64,000 nucleotides of DNA from Lucifuga dentata (taxonomy: Eukaryota > Chordata > Actinopteri > Ophidiiformes > Bythitidae), in the NCBI GenBank assembly GCA_014773175.1, contig VXCM01000329.1, forward strand, positions 20,769 through 84,768, read 5' to 3'. Below the pieces are notes generated by a model that did no database searches, had not been told where the DNA came from, and saw only the letters and a program-made list of their open reading frames with translations. Positions 1-11,437 of the stretch are shown here, in pieces. Every line of letters starts with the position of its first letter. Within the stretch, counting starts at the first letter, position 1. The position numbers and the translations under genes are program-made.

Positions 1-15
1 GGGGGGGGGGGGGGG
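1..15. repeat. Poly-G run at window start
   Basis: Fifteen consecutive G open the window, followed by more G-rich sequence to about base 30. It may be a real G-tract or an assembly edge; the sequence alone cannot decide. Confidence 0.9.
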
Positions 16-170
16 TGTATGGGGGTGGGCCTGCTGGGCACAACAGCACTAAGGGCTCCCCAGGCCATTAGCACAGGTCCCCAGGACATGATGGTTTGCA
101 GGCCCCTGCAGAGGAGAGCTCAGCTGGAGCTTCACATCTCACTGCCTCACAGCCAAGAACCTCCCATTAG

Positions 171-301
171 AGTAGATAAGGTTCCTATCCACAAGTACAC
201 ACACAAACACACACACACACACACACACATAGAGTNAGTAGATAAGGTTCCTATCCACAAGTACACACACAAACACACACACACACACACACACATAGAG
301 T
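171..301. repeat. 65-bp exact duplication flanking a single N, with (CA)n
   Basis: Bases 171-235 and 237-301 are identical over 65 nt, separated only by the N at 236. Each copy contains the same (CA)n tract (about 197-229 in the first). Identity at exactly the same microsatellite length is not expected of an old biological duplication. It fits two contig ends that overlapped but were joined by N instead of merged. The same arrangement occurs at four other Ns in the window. Confidence 0.95.
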
Positions 302-929
302 AATGTCTTTACAGGAGTCATGGGGTGGCTGCAGACACACTTCAGTATCTGGGGTTGTTGTGGTTGTTTTGTCAACAGTTTTACTTTCTTTGAGAGCATT
401 GTTTGTGATTTATTGCCAGAAGCAAAACTGAAATATAAAACAGAGCTGTATTGAACTTTTTACTGTCTATGTGCGTCATAACTTTTCCGAGTTGCACAAA
501 AAATGTGAAAATTAAGACAAACTGTAAAATGACTTCGATTTGAACCCTACTGTTGCTTGTTATTGCTTGCTTTTTTTTCCCCCTAAGCAGACCCACTTGC
601 AACCAAAACTAGAAAAGCATTTTGGGAAACATAAAAGATGCTATTATGATAGATTTTGACCACAGATTTTTTCCTCTGTCTCAGCCAGACTGAGGTTGGG
701 GGGTGNGGGGGGGTATGTCAATTATGAAAACAACGCTTGGGCCTTGTTTTTTAAGAGAGGCAGTTTAAGCAGACAGCACTTCTTCAGGAGGAAAATGGCC
801 CTGTTCCTACTCCTCCTCCTCCTCCTCCTGCTCTTTCTCCTAGTCTGTCTCTCTCCCTCCTTTTCTTCTTCTCCAGCCTTTTCTGAATCCCTCCCATGGC
901 CTGGCACTCTCCTTTAATGAGTAGCTGGA
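302..929. other. Non-genic stretch with CTC/TCC triplet run
   Basis: No gene is seen. The N at 706 sits in a G-rich run. An imperfect CTC/TCC-rich run at about 806-890 creates leucine/serine-rich frames on the plus strand and arginine-rich ones on the minus strand; these are composition artefacts. The rest is ordinary AT-rich sequence. Confidence 0.7.
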
Positions 930-1080
930 AATGACAGCTTTAATCACCGCCTGTGGCCATGGTGAAGGGCCCATTAATGACAGAAAAGAACAGAGGGCCA
1001 TTTGCATCAATCAGTCCTAAATCACTTTTTATGATAATGCAGTAGAGAGGGAGGAGAGGCTACCCAGATGCCTCCTGCAT
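930..1080. promoter_or_regulatory. Candidate enhancer-like block with octamer motif
   Basis: Seen: a CATTAATG motif near 971-978, a perfect POU octamer ATTTGCAT at 1000-1007, and an overlapping ATCAATCA at 1006-1013 that reads TGATTGAT on the other strand, the PBX/HOX composite consensus. The block has unique sequence and no simple repeat. This composition is typical of vertebrate conserved non-coding elements, but conservation was not measured, so the call is inference. Confidence 0.35.
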
Positions 1081-1369
1081 GATGATGATGAGGCTCTTCT
1101 CTCTCCACACTGCTTGAGCATGGCGGTCTCTTAAAGTGACATAACAGGTCTGGGCTGCCACTACACTGCCCTCTGGCATAGCTATCAGGAACCCCACATG
1201 CATCGCTTCAGGCACACAGTGCTTGGATCAATCTCCCCTGATACTGATCCAAAGACAAGTGGGCCAAGGACCAACGAAAGACACTGCCTGGCTGCAAAGG
1301 CAATGACCTGGGCAGGGCCACATTTGCATTACAGATGAGGCTAGTTTTTCTCTCTCACTGTACTCTCTC

Positions 1370-1371
<2 letters not shown>
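1081..1371. other. Non-genic, nothing specific
   Basis: Unique sequence without a supported feature. It turns pyrimidine-rich near its right end, leading into the CT microsatellite. Confidence 0.6.
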
Positions 1372-1425
<54 letters not shown>

Positions 1426-1459
1426 GCTTTGTAGGTNTTTTTTTTTTTTTTTTTTTTTT
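1372..1459. repeat. (CT)n microsatellite plus poly-T with N
   Basis: An almost pure TC/CT tract runs from 1372 to 1415. It is followed by a short unique spacer and a T-run at 1438-1459 that begins directly after the N at 1437. The N most likely marks uncertain homopolymer length. Confidence 0.95.
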
Positions 1460-2689
1460 GCCCTAAATTAGGTCTCCCAGCAGCACAAATCTCCTAGGCT
1501 GTGAGTGGCTTGATTCCAATCTGGCCCATACACCAACACCCTATACACTTCCCATTTGTGTGTTCACATGAAGGGGCTCACCATATTAAGGGTAATCTCA
1601 AACTGGTGAGTGAGAAGAGGAAGTGGACAACAAAACCTTCCGACTGCAAGTCTGCACCAGCGTTGATCATAGCATAATCCACTATTGCATTTGCAGGAAA
1701 CAGTGCATAATATTACATAACAGCTGGCTGATCAAGACATCAAATCAAATCAAACCAAATCAAACATCATCCGTCAGTATCTATGAAGTCCCAAAGTTAA
1801 CCTGTTTAATTAGACCCTCCTCCTTGATATACAGCGCCCTCCATGGGTAGCCAAAAGGTAGTGGGTTGGGCTTGGTTTGAGGTCAGTTACAATTAAAGCC
1901 TGAGAGGAAGACTACCTGAGAGGCTCAACTCAGGGCAGGAAAGACCTGTCAACAGTATGGGCTATATTAGCTTATACTTGCTTGCTATGCTACCAAGAAA
2001 GTAAACAATATTATGGTATGGAGACAAACAATGGAGATGAAACTCAAATAAATAAATATGGTACTTTATAAAAAATTGTATTTCTTGGTAGTTAAACATT
2101 ATAAAAGCCAAAACCACAAAGTTTATCAAAAGTTTGTGAAATATAACTATGTAAAGCCTGAATATGAGTTATAGTCACTATATTAAGCCTCTATATGTCA
2201 GCAGACTATCAGCACAATGTAATTTGGACAAATGATAGCAGACATCTAAATCAATCATCAATACTTATTTTAATGTCTATTTATTTCCGTGTTGGTGATG
2301 ATTACTGTTTTTCAGCTAACTTGAGGATGAAGACACAATCAATATTTAAAACCACAAACAGGGCCACAGTCTTTCACCGGATACAACATACATGCAACTG
2401 TAAACAGAAAGGGTCATATTTAATTTTTTAAGAGCATAATGCTTCTCTTGTACTGTGAGGAATATTTAAGAATTCAGTAGAAAAAATGTGTGTGTGTGTT
2501 AAATAATGTCTTGTCTGCTTTCAAGACCAGAAAAGAAAATAAGCACTGATGTGTTTTAGCATTTCAGGCAAACTAACAAGTATAATGAATAAAATAAGCT
2601 TTGCTAGCTTTTTCATTAAGTCAACAGCCTATCTACTGTTTAATTATAACTGATGTAACATTCACTGTTTCAATAATTATTTCAGAAGT
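1460..2689. other. Non-genic stretch with short ATCAA-type repeat
   Basis: No coding or RNA gene is supported. A short pentamer-like run (about 1739-1765, units of AAATC/AAACC) is present. From about 1960 onward the sequence is AT-rich and featureless. Confidence 0.65.
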
Positions 2690-2850
2690 GCTCTGATTAA
2701 ATGCAATCAATTCAATTGTTAACACAGCAGGGGTCTCTGAACAAAGATCATCTGTGGAAGTATAATGAATGCAATCAGATGACATAGTATGTCATTTGCA
2801 TATTATTGTGCTGAACCCACAAAAAGGGAATGTAAAAGTTGATTTAATCT
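2690..2850. promoter_or_regulatory. Candidate regulatory block with octamer
   Basis: The block contains ATTTGCAT at 2794-2801 flanked by AT-rich homeodomain-like words (ATTAAATGCAATCAATTC region at 2696-2714, GATTTAATC near 2840). It is unique sequence resembling a conserved non-coding element. Conservation was not tested. Confidence 0.25.
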
Positions 2851-3045
2851 GTGAGTCCTCTGCATGTCTAGTTGTTTGTTTCAGAAGACAGACAACAGAA
2901 TGTCACTGTGTGTTTGGTGATGTTGGATAAGAAGCTTCACTCAATCAGGCCTCAATGAAAAGTTCTACACCTGCTGCCCTCATCATTCAAGTCAACTCAC
3001 AAGCATAAGATGAATCAAAAATGATAAAAGGAAGTGTACACTTAC

Positions 3046-3097
3046 CTCAAATACCACCTAACCCTTTCTATAAGTAATGATAATCCTTCCCTGTCTG
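3046..3097 (-). other. Possible cryptic or non-coding exon
   Basis: On the minus strand, a pyrimidine-rich stretch ending in TAGCAG (a tandem NAGNAG acceptor) precedes a 49- or 52-nt segment. The segment ends in TTTGAG followed by GTAAGT, a consensus donor. Two of three frames contain stops; the third is open for about 16 codons. The length is not a multiple of three. Splice-like pairs of this quality arise by chance in 64 kb, so this is weak. Confidence 0.18.
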
Positions 3098-3135
3098 CTA
3101 AAGAAAAGGTGAAGTGAATATCAAGATGATATAGC

Positions 3136-3163
3136 AAAAAAAAAAAAAAAAAAAAGAAAAAAA
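3136..3163. repeat. A-rich homopolymer tract
   Basis: Twenty A, one G, then seven more bases of A (3136-3155, 3157-3163). Nothing next to it looks retrotransposed, so it is treated as a simple repeat. Confidence 0.95.
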
Positions 3164-4142
3164 GACTCCACTTCAAAAAAGAAAATAATTCAAATGTCCA
3201 TGAATGCTTGAATAATGGGCTAAAAGTGTTGCCAGTGCCTGGCAGTTTAAAATGGAGGAACAAAACATACCAATTTTTCACAAAAGGAGACTGACAAGCG
3301 CAGAATCCTCACCAACACAGAGACAGGCATGACAATGCCCCTTCAGGCTATTGCCTACTTCTGTTCACTCTCTCTCTGTCTCTCTCAGTCTCTCTCTCTC
3401 CACCACAGATGGCTTCTTGTGAGTGCAGGGGAGGGCACGGCTGTTCCACAGTAATCCCCAGCCACACAGACGGAAAAGCTTGTTAGAGCGCTTGCTGATC
3501 ACCACAAAAAGTCAAACCAGAGCCAGGGAAAGGTCACCAGGAATTAGGCTACGCTCAAACTCCAAAGGCTTGTCTAATTCCCCTGATAAGCCCCTTTGAA
3601 ACTCAACCTTTTCTGGCTGTGCCATTGGCTCAGCCTTGCCTAGAAGTAAAACCCTCAACTAAATCTAGCTGGAACTCATTTACACAGACACAGACACATG
3701 CACACACAGCTGCACATAAAACTGACACAACAGGCTTTTCCCAATGACTAGACCACAACAATCAACTAAAGAATCAATGATTCTCGATGAGTGTGAAAGG
3801 AATTGAAGCAGCTCAGACGCAGTGCAAAGGCTTTATGTCTGAGCTGGTTTGGATGTGAGGAAGCTTTGAAGCTGGAATGGGCCTGGGTTTGGACTTCATG
3901 CCACTGTTGTCATCGATTATCCACTTTGAAAATAATACTGCAGAAAAAAGATAAACTACCAGAAACACAAAGTAGTGAGGAAAAAAAAATGAGACGAGGC
4001 TGGAAAAACAAAGTTATGTGTGAAGCCAGAATTTAAATGGCCTCTAAAACCATTACAGATAAAAACCAAACACTCCTTGATTTTCAGAGAACGCTAACCC
4101 AGGGCAAACAAACATTTTTGTGTTTTTGCACTCCCAGACAAA

Positions 4143-4210
4143 GGTCAAATTAACAGGAATGTAAACATGGAGAAATGTACCTCCATGTTTACATTCCTTT
4201 TAATTTGACC
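4143..4210. repeat. Near-perfect 30-bp inverted repeat (hairpin)
   Basis: The left arm is 4143-4172 and the right arm 4181-4210, with an 8-nt loop (AAATGTAC). The arms pair over 30 bp with a single internal mismatch, and pairing stops sharply at both ends. A transcript would fold into a stable 68-nt stem-loop on either strand. Both arms contain GTAAACA, which matches the forkhead consensus and, by coincidence or otherwise, the miR-30 seed. Possible origins are a tiny foldback element, a recent inverted duplication, or a small-RNA precursor. The near-perfect stem is less typical of a conserved miRNA, which usually has bulges. Confidence 0.95.
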
Positions 4211-4253
4211 CTCATAGAAAATTTGCAGACTGTTACAGCAGCAATAGTTGCAT

Positions 4254-4296
<43 letters not shown>
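4254..4296. repeat. (CT)n microsatellite
   Basis: A CT dinucleotide tract with one short T interruption near its start, lying about 45 bp after the hairpin at 4143-4210. Confidence 0.95.
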
Positions 4297-4297
<1 letters not shown>

Positions 4298-7236
4298 GCA
4301 AATGCACAAACACACCAGACGTAAATTAAAAAAAAAAAAATGCTCCTGAGAAAAAAATTATTCATGTAATACAAAAGCACAGATGCTTCGAATTTCTCAG
4401 TTCTTTCTATATAAACTCTTAATAGTGGCACTAAGAAAGAAAAGAGGAAAGGCCTTGATAGTCCAGTGCATCCAACCATGGAAATTTTCCCTTGATATCA
4501 AATTAAATGATTGGATTTAAGTTTCAGGTCAGCCAGTGGGCAGGATGACCGCATCCTCAGTGTAAACATAGATCCTGCATTCCAGGTAGGTCAAAGATCC
4601 GGTGGTACGAGTGTTAGCAATGGCATGCTAATCCACTTAAGAATTAGGATACCTCACGCTACATTCATGCATTTTTCATCTCCTTTACATCCCTCAAACT
4701 CCAGCACCCTCCAAAAACAGTGAGCTGAAACACAAAAACGTGAATTGTTGCATTTCTTGTCAGTTCACGTCAGAAGCTAACAAGACAAGCACTCGTTTCT
4801 GTCAGTATCTTAATTATATGGTACAGGCCCAACACTTTGCTCAAGTGTGGAGTTTACTGAGAGAACTATGGCACCGACAGCTAATAATCTGGCTGTTATG
4901 ATCATGTGACGTGCAAGCTGTTTGGCCCAGGGCGTCTGTCTGTGCAATGATGAAAACATTTGTTTTATTGTCACTGTAGTGTAAAGTATCGCTCCCTCTG
5001 TTGTGTCAGTTTTGATATTAATCACCACCAAGGAACATTATTCTTATGTTTGTCTGCCAAGAAGCAAACATCAAAGAACGTTTAACATGTAAACCAATAT
5101 TTTGGCTTTCATCTGTATTAAAAAAAAAAAAAAAGACATTGCTATTAATAACCTCTTCTATCCTTCTGACCATGTGGCAGGTCAATCAGAACACACTCAT
5201 GTAACATATTTATTTAATATTGTACTCAAAGTACCACAGTTTTCAAAGGTACCAAATACAGAATGTCAGGGTGAATACCAGGTGAAAGTTTATAAAATTC
5301 TGCACAAAATATGTAAAAATTTGATGCAGCAGCGCAGCCATAAATAAGCATCACATTATTTCACAATTTTACGATATTTCAGGTTTGACAATGTCTTCTT
5401 TCGTTGGAGACATTAGACAACAGCGTAGACCCTCAGGATAAAGAATTATCACCAGAAGGTATACAGCAAGTTGTATGTTTGTGTGGTGGGAATGACACAG
5501 CAGTAAGTGATGTTGTCACTTGCCCTGATTTCCATAATCTTTATGGTACAGGAAATACAAGTAAGGAGCTCGGTATAGGAACCATGCAGTTGCTACTCTG
5601 GACTTAATGTAAATTAATTCCTAATTTATTTCAACTTCAGTGCAAAAGTGCCTAATCTCACAGCTATTCCTTTCTCCATTGCTGTGAAAAGTGTGGCTTC
5701 AGCTCAAGGGATGTGATGTGGTTTTGTAAAACTCTGGCCATTCTCTTATCTACTCTGCAAATGGCAAGCTGTTAAAAACATTTACACAGCTTTAAGTGCC
5801 GCCACACTTTGCCATCATGCAAATGAAGTGATAGGAGTTCCAGTGCTAAGTGAGTGTCAGCCTCTCCATAGCACCATGTCTGGTAAGACAAAGAAAAAGA
5901 TAGATGATTGCCTTTTAGAGGCAAAGAGGATTGTGGAGTGCACAGTAGACGGTGAGGCTGAGACAAAAAGAGAAAATAATATCAGAGGAAAAAAGGCAGC
6001 AATTGAATCAGGACACAAGGCCAAGAGATGTTTGTTTGCACTAGTGAGTGGGTGAAGAGAGCAACTTTATTGAAACAAAGCAATAATATTCAGAACAAAA
6101 ACAGTGCAAAAGGAAGTGACCTTAAATTTAAATTAGGTATACATAGGATTTATAGCTCCTGAAATCATCAGATCACTGAATATTCAACACTTCAAAGCAA
6201 GATTTACATTGGAGGGATAACCTGAGAGCAGATCTGGCTTTGCCAAAGAGGGAGAAGGACACCCTCACCTAATCCCTCAGGCTTTGTGATTCCATTAGAA
6301 GAAGCCATGGGGAGTTGAAGCATTGCATTACATTTAGAAGCTGGGGCACGCTGAGGCTTCAGGCTTCGATGCCAAGCCTGGAAAGAGAGAATGTGCTGAC
6401 AGCACTGCTGCAACCTGCCCTTTCCGTCACACAGCCAACAGGTTTAGCAGACACCTCTTTCCTGGCCAAGAGCAGGTGAAGTGCACAGTAATGGCTGACA
6501 GGGAGTTGGCTCAGAGAAATGTACTAGATATGAAGGCCATTATGGTAATAGGGGAGCAGTCTGCCAGGGACGTGTCAATAGCAAAGAACAGAGAAATCCT
6601 GCATGAGGTTGTGTGAGGTTAGCCAACTAAATATGAGCACATCACCTGGGAACTAGCTTATTAAAATATGCTGCATTGTGTTATGTTGTGTGGTGTGTCT
6701 GAAGGTGGCAGGGGACAGTTTCATTTCTTTGCAACAAGTGCAATTTCACTGTTGTTAGTAGACGGTATGTATGCATATGTAACAAACTTTGTCTGTGCAT
6801 GTTTGTGTATGTGTGTGTCTGCATGCTGAAGATAAAGGGCAGGCTGCAGGCACTGATGGCAGCAGGACTGGGCCAAGGCCTTCCTCGAAATGCTCCTCAT
6901 TAACAGCTCATAATGGCTGGCATCGTCCTCGTGCCACCCTGGCTCACTCTCATTAGCAGCTGGCAGTGAGGTGTGGAGATGAGTGGACGTTGGCATCAAC
7001 CCACCTGCACTCCAGTACAGCATGGAGCCGAGGAAGGGAGAGGGGAATGATGAGGGAAAGATCTTGGAGATAGGTGGCATGAGAGGGAAAAATCCTCATC
7101 TCAGTAGATTTAATTAAAACTGGGGTGAACAGATGGGGAAGACGGAGTGAAGTCCAACAGGAGACAGCTCATCTGTCTGGGTTTCCACATTTCTCTCTCC
7201 ATCTCTCCCTATCCTCCTCCCTTCCTCTCTTGTATG
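4297..7236. other. Non-genic stretch, no supported gene
   Basis: Mostly unique AT-rich DNA with short A-runs (4328-4340, 5121-5134). Short open frames occur on both strands, with a longest of 119 codons at 6721-7080 minus. None shows a domain, signal peptide or splice support. Confidence 0.6.
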
Positions 7237-7275
7237 TTTTTTTTTTTTTTTTTTTTNTTTTTTTTTTTTTTTTTT
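7237..7275. repeat. Poly-T tract interrupted by N
   Basis: A run of T from 7237 to 7275 with the N at 7257 in its middle, preceded by pyrimidine-rich sequence. The homopolymer length is uncertain. Confidence 0.95.
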
Positions 7276-8339
7276 AGATAAATTCTTGGCTTCCAGAGTG
7301 TCCCAATTCAAAACTTGCACATTGGCTCTGTGACACACAACAAGAACAAGACAGACAGCTCACATGCACTCTTGAAGGAATGAGGGCCTTTAGTTTGCTG
7401 TAGATAATTATGGGCTGGGCTAGTGCCGGCCAGCCCAGCACAGGCCTTGGAACGTTGTGCTGGACAATGGCTAAACCCTTATTAAAAGGTAATCCAGGCA
7501 ATCCCAGTGTAAAATAAAAGAGCTATTTGTTTAAAATAGAGAACCACCAACCACAGATCTATCCAGACAGAGGGGAAGGTCACTCAGTGTAGGGTTTTAG
7601 ATCAGAAAAAAGATCAAGCCTGCCTGTGGCTCTTTTTTCCTCCTCGCTCCCAGAAGAAGTCGCTTTTCATTCAAATGTAATCATCACCACGCAGTAATAT
7701 GACCTTCATGGCTGCATGTTAAAAGGAGCAAAAGCAAAGCATTCAGCTCCTTCTGTCCCTGTGGCCATTCCAGAGTATACAAAGGGATCATACAGACAAG
7801 CGAAAACCACTAAGTGAATTCAAAGCATCATAGAATAATGGCCCATTTCACTTTGCACAGAAATATAAAAGCACATGAAGTGCATGTGTGTGTGTTAAAG
7901 GCAGACATTTTTGTAGTATATTAACACTCTTTGGCAGGTCTGTCTCTGACTACCAAGCATTACCATATCATCCTAGCAGCCACAGGGGAAAAGAAATCAC
8001 ACAAACATGAATCATAGAAGGGAAAAATCCAACAACCACCTTATGTAAAAAATGCAAAAACAGTTTCTACTGAAATTTGTGCCTTAGCTCAATTCCCTGC
8101 TGCATTAATCTCATTATCCTTTGAACCTTTTCAGTGTTAATGCCAAATGCAATTTGTATTCTGAGGCCAGGCAAAAAGCTCTAAACTGATTATCCCAATT
8201 TGAACCATGACAGTCCTAGATATTGTTGAGTCTGAAAGGGCCATCTAGCTAGTGAATGGGCTTCTCATATGCCTTCTGAGTTTCATGACACAATGTTGCG
8301 TCTGCTTTGCAAGGGATAAATTAAGCGTGTGAAAGTCTA
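7276..8339. other. Non-genic stretch
   Basis: Unique sequence with no gene visible. Segments such as about 7670-7740 (TGTAATCATC, CAGTAATATG) could be regulatory, but the evidence is too thin for a separate call. Confidence 0.55.
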
Positions 8340-9010
8340 AGCAAAGCCCTCATTTTCCAGTTAATCAAATCTCCCCCTAATCAAATTAGCGCACATAATT
8401 CCTCTGGATGCATGGTACAAAAACAGCATTATCCCCTTCTCCGGAGCTGAAAGGCAGAGAATCAGCGTGGTGCCTCTCTCTCCTCTGCATGAACGGCCCT
8501 CAATAGAAGAGGAGGGCCAGGGTGAGGTGGGGGGTAGCAGAGACCAGGGGTGGAGGGGAGGGCATGGCTCTTCCCACTGGCCTAACAGAGAAAGGCAAGG
8601 CCGGGGTAAACTTTGGCAGCATTTAAGTTCCCAGCTCATTAAAAAGCCTGGCTCAGTGGCCACCTCCAGGGAGCACTGGAGCGTTGGCTAATGAGGTACT
8701 TGTTTAATTTTCTTTCAAAGGGTTGGACATCTGTGAGACCCCCTCTCCCGACCCGAAACCCNCTCACCCCCATGCCTCATCTTTTTCTTCAAACCCCACA
8801 CAAAGCCCATCTATCAATAGGCCGCAGGGCCCTATCTGGTTTGATGAAGTGTCTCTCATTGAATAAGTCAGATAATACATTTGGAGGAGTGCAGAACAAT
8901 CGCCATTAACTCTGATCTCTCCCTCTGAACAGTCAAAACCCATCATGGAAATTCAATAGTGGTCAAGCTAAATGGATAAATGTTCACAGTCCATGGTAAC
9001 GTTCTAATTG
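8340..9010. promoter_or_regulatory. Candidate regulatory block with paired TAATCAAAT
   Basis: The word TAATCAAAT occurs twice, at 8362-8370 and 8378-8386, 16 bp apart in the same orientation, followed by TTAGCGC and CATAATTC. A purine-rich, G-rich section (about 8500-8570) and further AT-rich homeodomain-like words (8640-8700, 8860-8960) follow. An N interrupts a C-rich run at 8762. The block is composed like a vertebrate non-coding enhancer; conservation was not measured. Confidence 0.35.
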
Positions 9011-10935
9011 ATTTCCCTTCATGAGATAATCCACTCTTCTCAGTAGTGGTCCTCGCCACTCCCTTTCACCCCTGCCACCCCTCTATAGAGATGCTATGGA
9101 TATCTAGGTTGAGAATAGCTGATAGGGATTCATATATACGAGGAGGGATTGTCAGTTCTCTGTATTGTGATGTAGTGAAGAGGCGTGAGTCTATTTTCTG
9201 TGGCCTGCCAACCTCAGCCACTGAACGTTCACAGGCTTGCTCTCTGTATCTCAGCCACATAAAACCTTGGGAGACATTAAAAGGCACCTCGCTCTCCGTC
9301 AGTCTCTGTAATTGGAATTCAAAGCAGCTAGTGGCACGTCCCTCTTCGTTGGTCACTTCCACTTATTTCGTAGTGCACCTCGATTCTTTCATTATGAGAG
9401 CTGTCTGACTCATATTTGCACCTTGATGCCCTGCTAATGTTGAAGAACATGGGCAGAATACAAATGTGCAACTCCCCATCGCCTCCATTTCCTGCTTCGT
9501 TAGTGGTCCTTCCCTGTAATCTTCACCTTATAACTTATCTTAAGAAAGGTCTTACTATTCAGAGAGGAAGGGGGAAGGGAGAGATGGGTGATAAAGTGAA
9601 CATGTCAGAAATATATTGTGAGCTAGTTACAAACCTTCATAAAAACATTTGTTAATTTGCACAATGTAAACAGGCTTTAACAATGTGCTGCGGGGTCAGC
9701 AGGTCAAACCAATGGATCATGCATCAGCTGGCACGTGGTTATTGTTCTGCTCAGCCTGTCAAAGCAAGGGCAGAGGGGTGTGAGCATGAGTGTGTGTGAC
9801 GGGGAGATGTGCAGGGAAGGGCAGGGGCCTTTTGGGTGATCATAACTAAAACCCTGTGCTATTATTAGAATGACACTAGAAAGATCCATCTGGATTGTTT
9901 AATGAGCCTTTACCATGGGTTTAAAAAGAGCCTCAATTTACTTTCCTCAAGCAATCTGCTTATAAAAACTGAAGCAGATTGTGAACCAAAAGCATTAGAC
10001 ATTAATAAAGAAAGACTAATGAAGACTATTTCTAAAGCTCAGAATGTGAATATAGTGCTTATGTCTGGCACGTCAGCCAGCACGTGGCATTGCTGTGCTA
10101 TTTTTTGTGTAAATTATCTTGAACTTTACTTAGTGAACAACAAAAGAAATTTGTTTTTTGTGAATCTTTCTGAGCAGCCAAAACCTTTATTTCTATTAAA
10201 ATAAATAAATAAATAAACAAATAAAGCAAACAGAGCAGCAGAGTTGTCATTTGTCATGACTATATTGTTGTACTGATGAAATTAATGCAAATAAATCATT
10301 ATTCTTCTCTGTGCAGGTCTGGCTATTATTTGACAACCACTGTATTTGAAAATTTACAGTATGTCAACATAAATACTCCCAAACTAGAAGATGTGCCCAT
10401 GTTTTGCTGCAGAATGACAACTTCACCAACAGCCAGATTTGTTAATGTGGTACAAACTAAATGCCATGGGGTCTTGACAGTGGAGATATCATGAATGTCT
10501 ACTGAACTGACTCATCACCACCCTTGGCCTTGGGTTTTGCAATGTCGCCTGATTCACCATGTGGTCTAGCCCGGGGCAGTGGAGAATGGACCCATGCTGG
10601 GACACACTGGCCATGGAGGCGAGGACTGGGGTGAGGGCAAGGCTGTGGAGCGATGTTATCTGTCTTCCTCTGACAGCCAGGCTTCTCCTCAAGTGGGTTG
10701 GCTGACATGGCTCACAGTAATTTAACCAAACTGTACTGAACAGTGGGTGTATAACTGGGTGAATGTTGTGAAGCCATTTGTTCAGAAACTGCAGAGCTGA
10801 AAAATGCAGCTGCTTTGTAAACATTTTCAAGAGAAATGGAAAGTCATAGTGTGCATCCAGACATGACTATGTTTATGCTCCGGTCACAGAGCTAGAAGTA
10901 GAGACCTGGTAACCTTATCAAACTGACAGATAAGG
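9011..10935. other. Non-genic stretch with AAAT repeat
   Basis: No gene is supported. An (AAAT)n run lies at about 10198-10224. Short frames (for example 9046-9408 plus and 9902-10204 plus) have no recognisable domain. The open segment at 10317-10494 follows a CTTCTCTGTGCAG-like acceptor, but no matching donor or known protein was recognised. Confidence 0.55.
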
Positions 10936-11437
10936 TACCGTATATATTCAAGTATAAGCTGATCTCGTGTGTAAGCCGACCTCCCTGATTTTGACCGGCA
11001 AATTTAGATTTTTAAAGAAACCTATATATAAACTGACCCCCTGATGTTGTTCCATCAATTTATTTGTTTAGCAAATTACCTGTTTTTCTGGGTATTGTCA
11101 TAGTATTCCTGCGATTTTCTGAAAATAATTGGTAATAACTGGTACCGCTACTGGTAAACATATTTATTTCAGCAGCTGATTACCATAACGGACCAATCAC
11201 AACAGCGCTTACTGGCCGCTGCAAAATGTGCTGGATAAGATGTTTTGTCAGGAAATATCTCATTCTAAGGTATGATTGAAACGATTTTTCATGGGTAGTG
11301 GTAATGGATAGTATTCCCACCCCTGGAAATTTCATTCTCTGGGATCAAATTTGACTTTCTTGTATATAAGCCAACCCCCAATTTGCTTTGTGAAATTTGG
11401 TAATAAAAACTCAGCTTATACTCGAGTGTATATAGTA
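10936..11437. mobile_element. Non-autonomous DNA element with palindromic ends (MITE)
   Basis: The left end (from 10936) begins TACCGTATATATTCAAGTAT. The right end, read on the opposite strand, begins TACTATATACACTCGAGTAT, giving terminal inverted repeats of about 28 bp. Inside, further degenerate copies of the motif recur near both ends (GTAAGCCGACC at about 10971, TATATAAGCCAACCCC at about 11361). No coding capacity is visible. The short length, terminal inverted repeats and lack of coding fit a MITE of the kind widespread in vertebrates. No convincing target-site duplication is seen, so the superfamily is left open. Confidence 0.75.

Larger units (their letters stand above)
2851..4142. other. 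Non-genic stretch with poly-A and a possible cryptic exon
   Basis: It holds an A-rich tract (3136-3163), short CT-rich runs near 3365-3400, and a minus-strand segment at 3046-3094/3097 bracketed by splice-like sites (listed separately). No recognisable protein is encoded. Confidence 0.6.

Noticed and set aside
19..303. Frames running through duplicated segments and N (also at 37033-37492 and 55674-56044)
   Set aside because: The duplication appears to be an assembly artefact, so the apparent repeated peptide is not real.
4143..4210. Identification of the hairpin as a miR-30 gene because of GTAAACA
   Set aside because: Only the seed-like heptamer is shared; the rest of the arm does not match, and both arms carry it because they are complementary copies.
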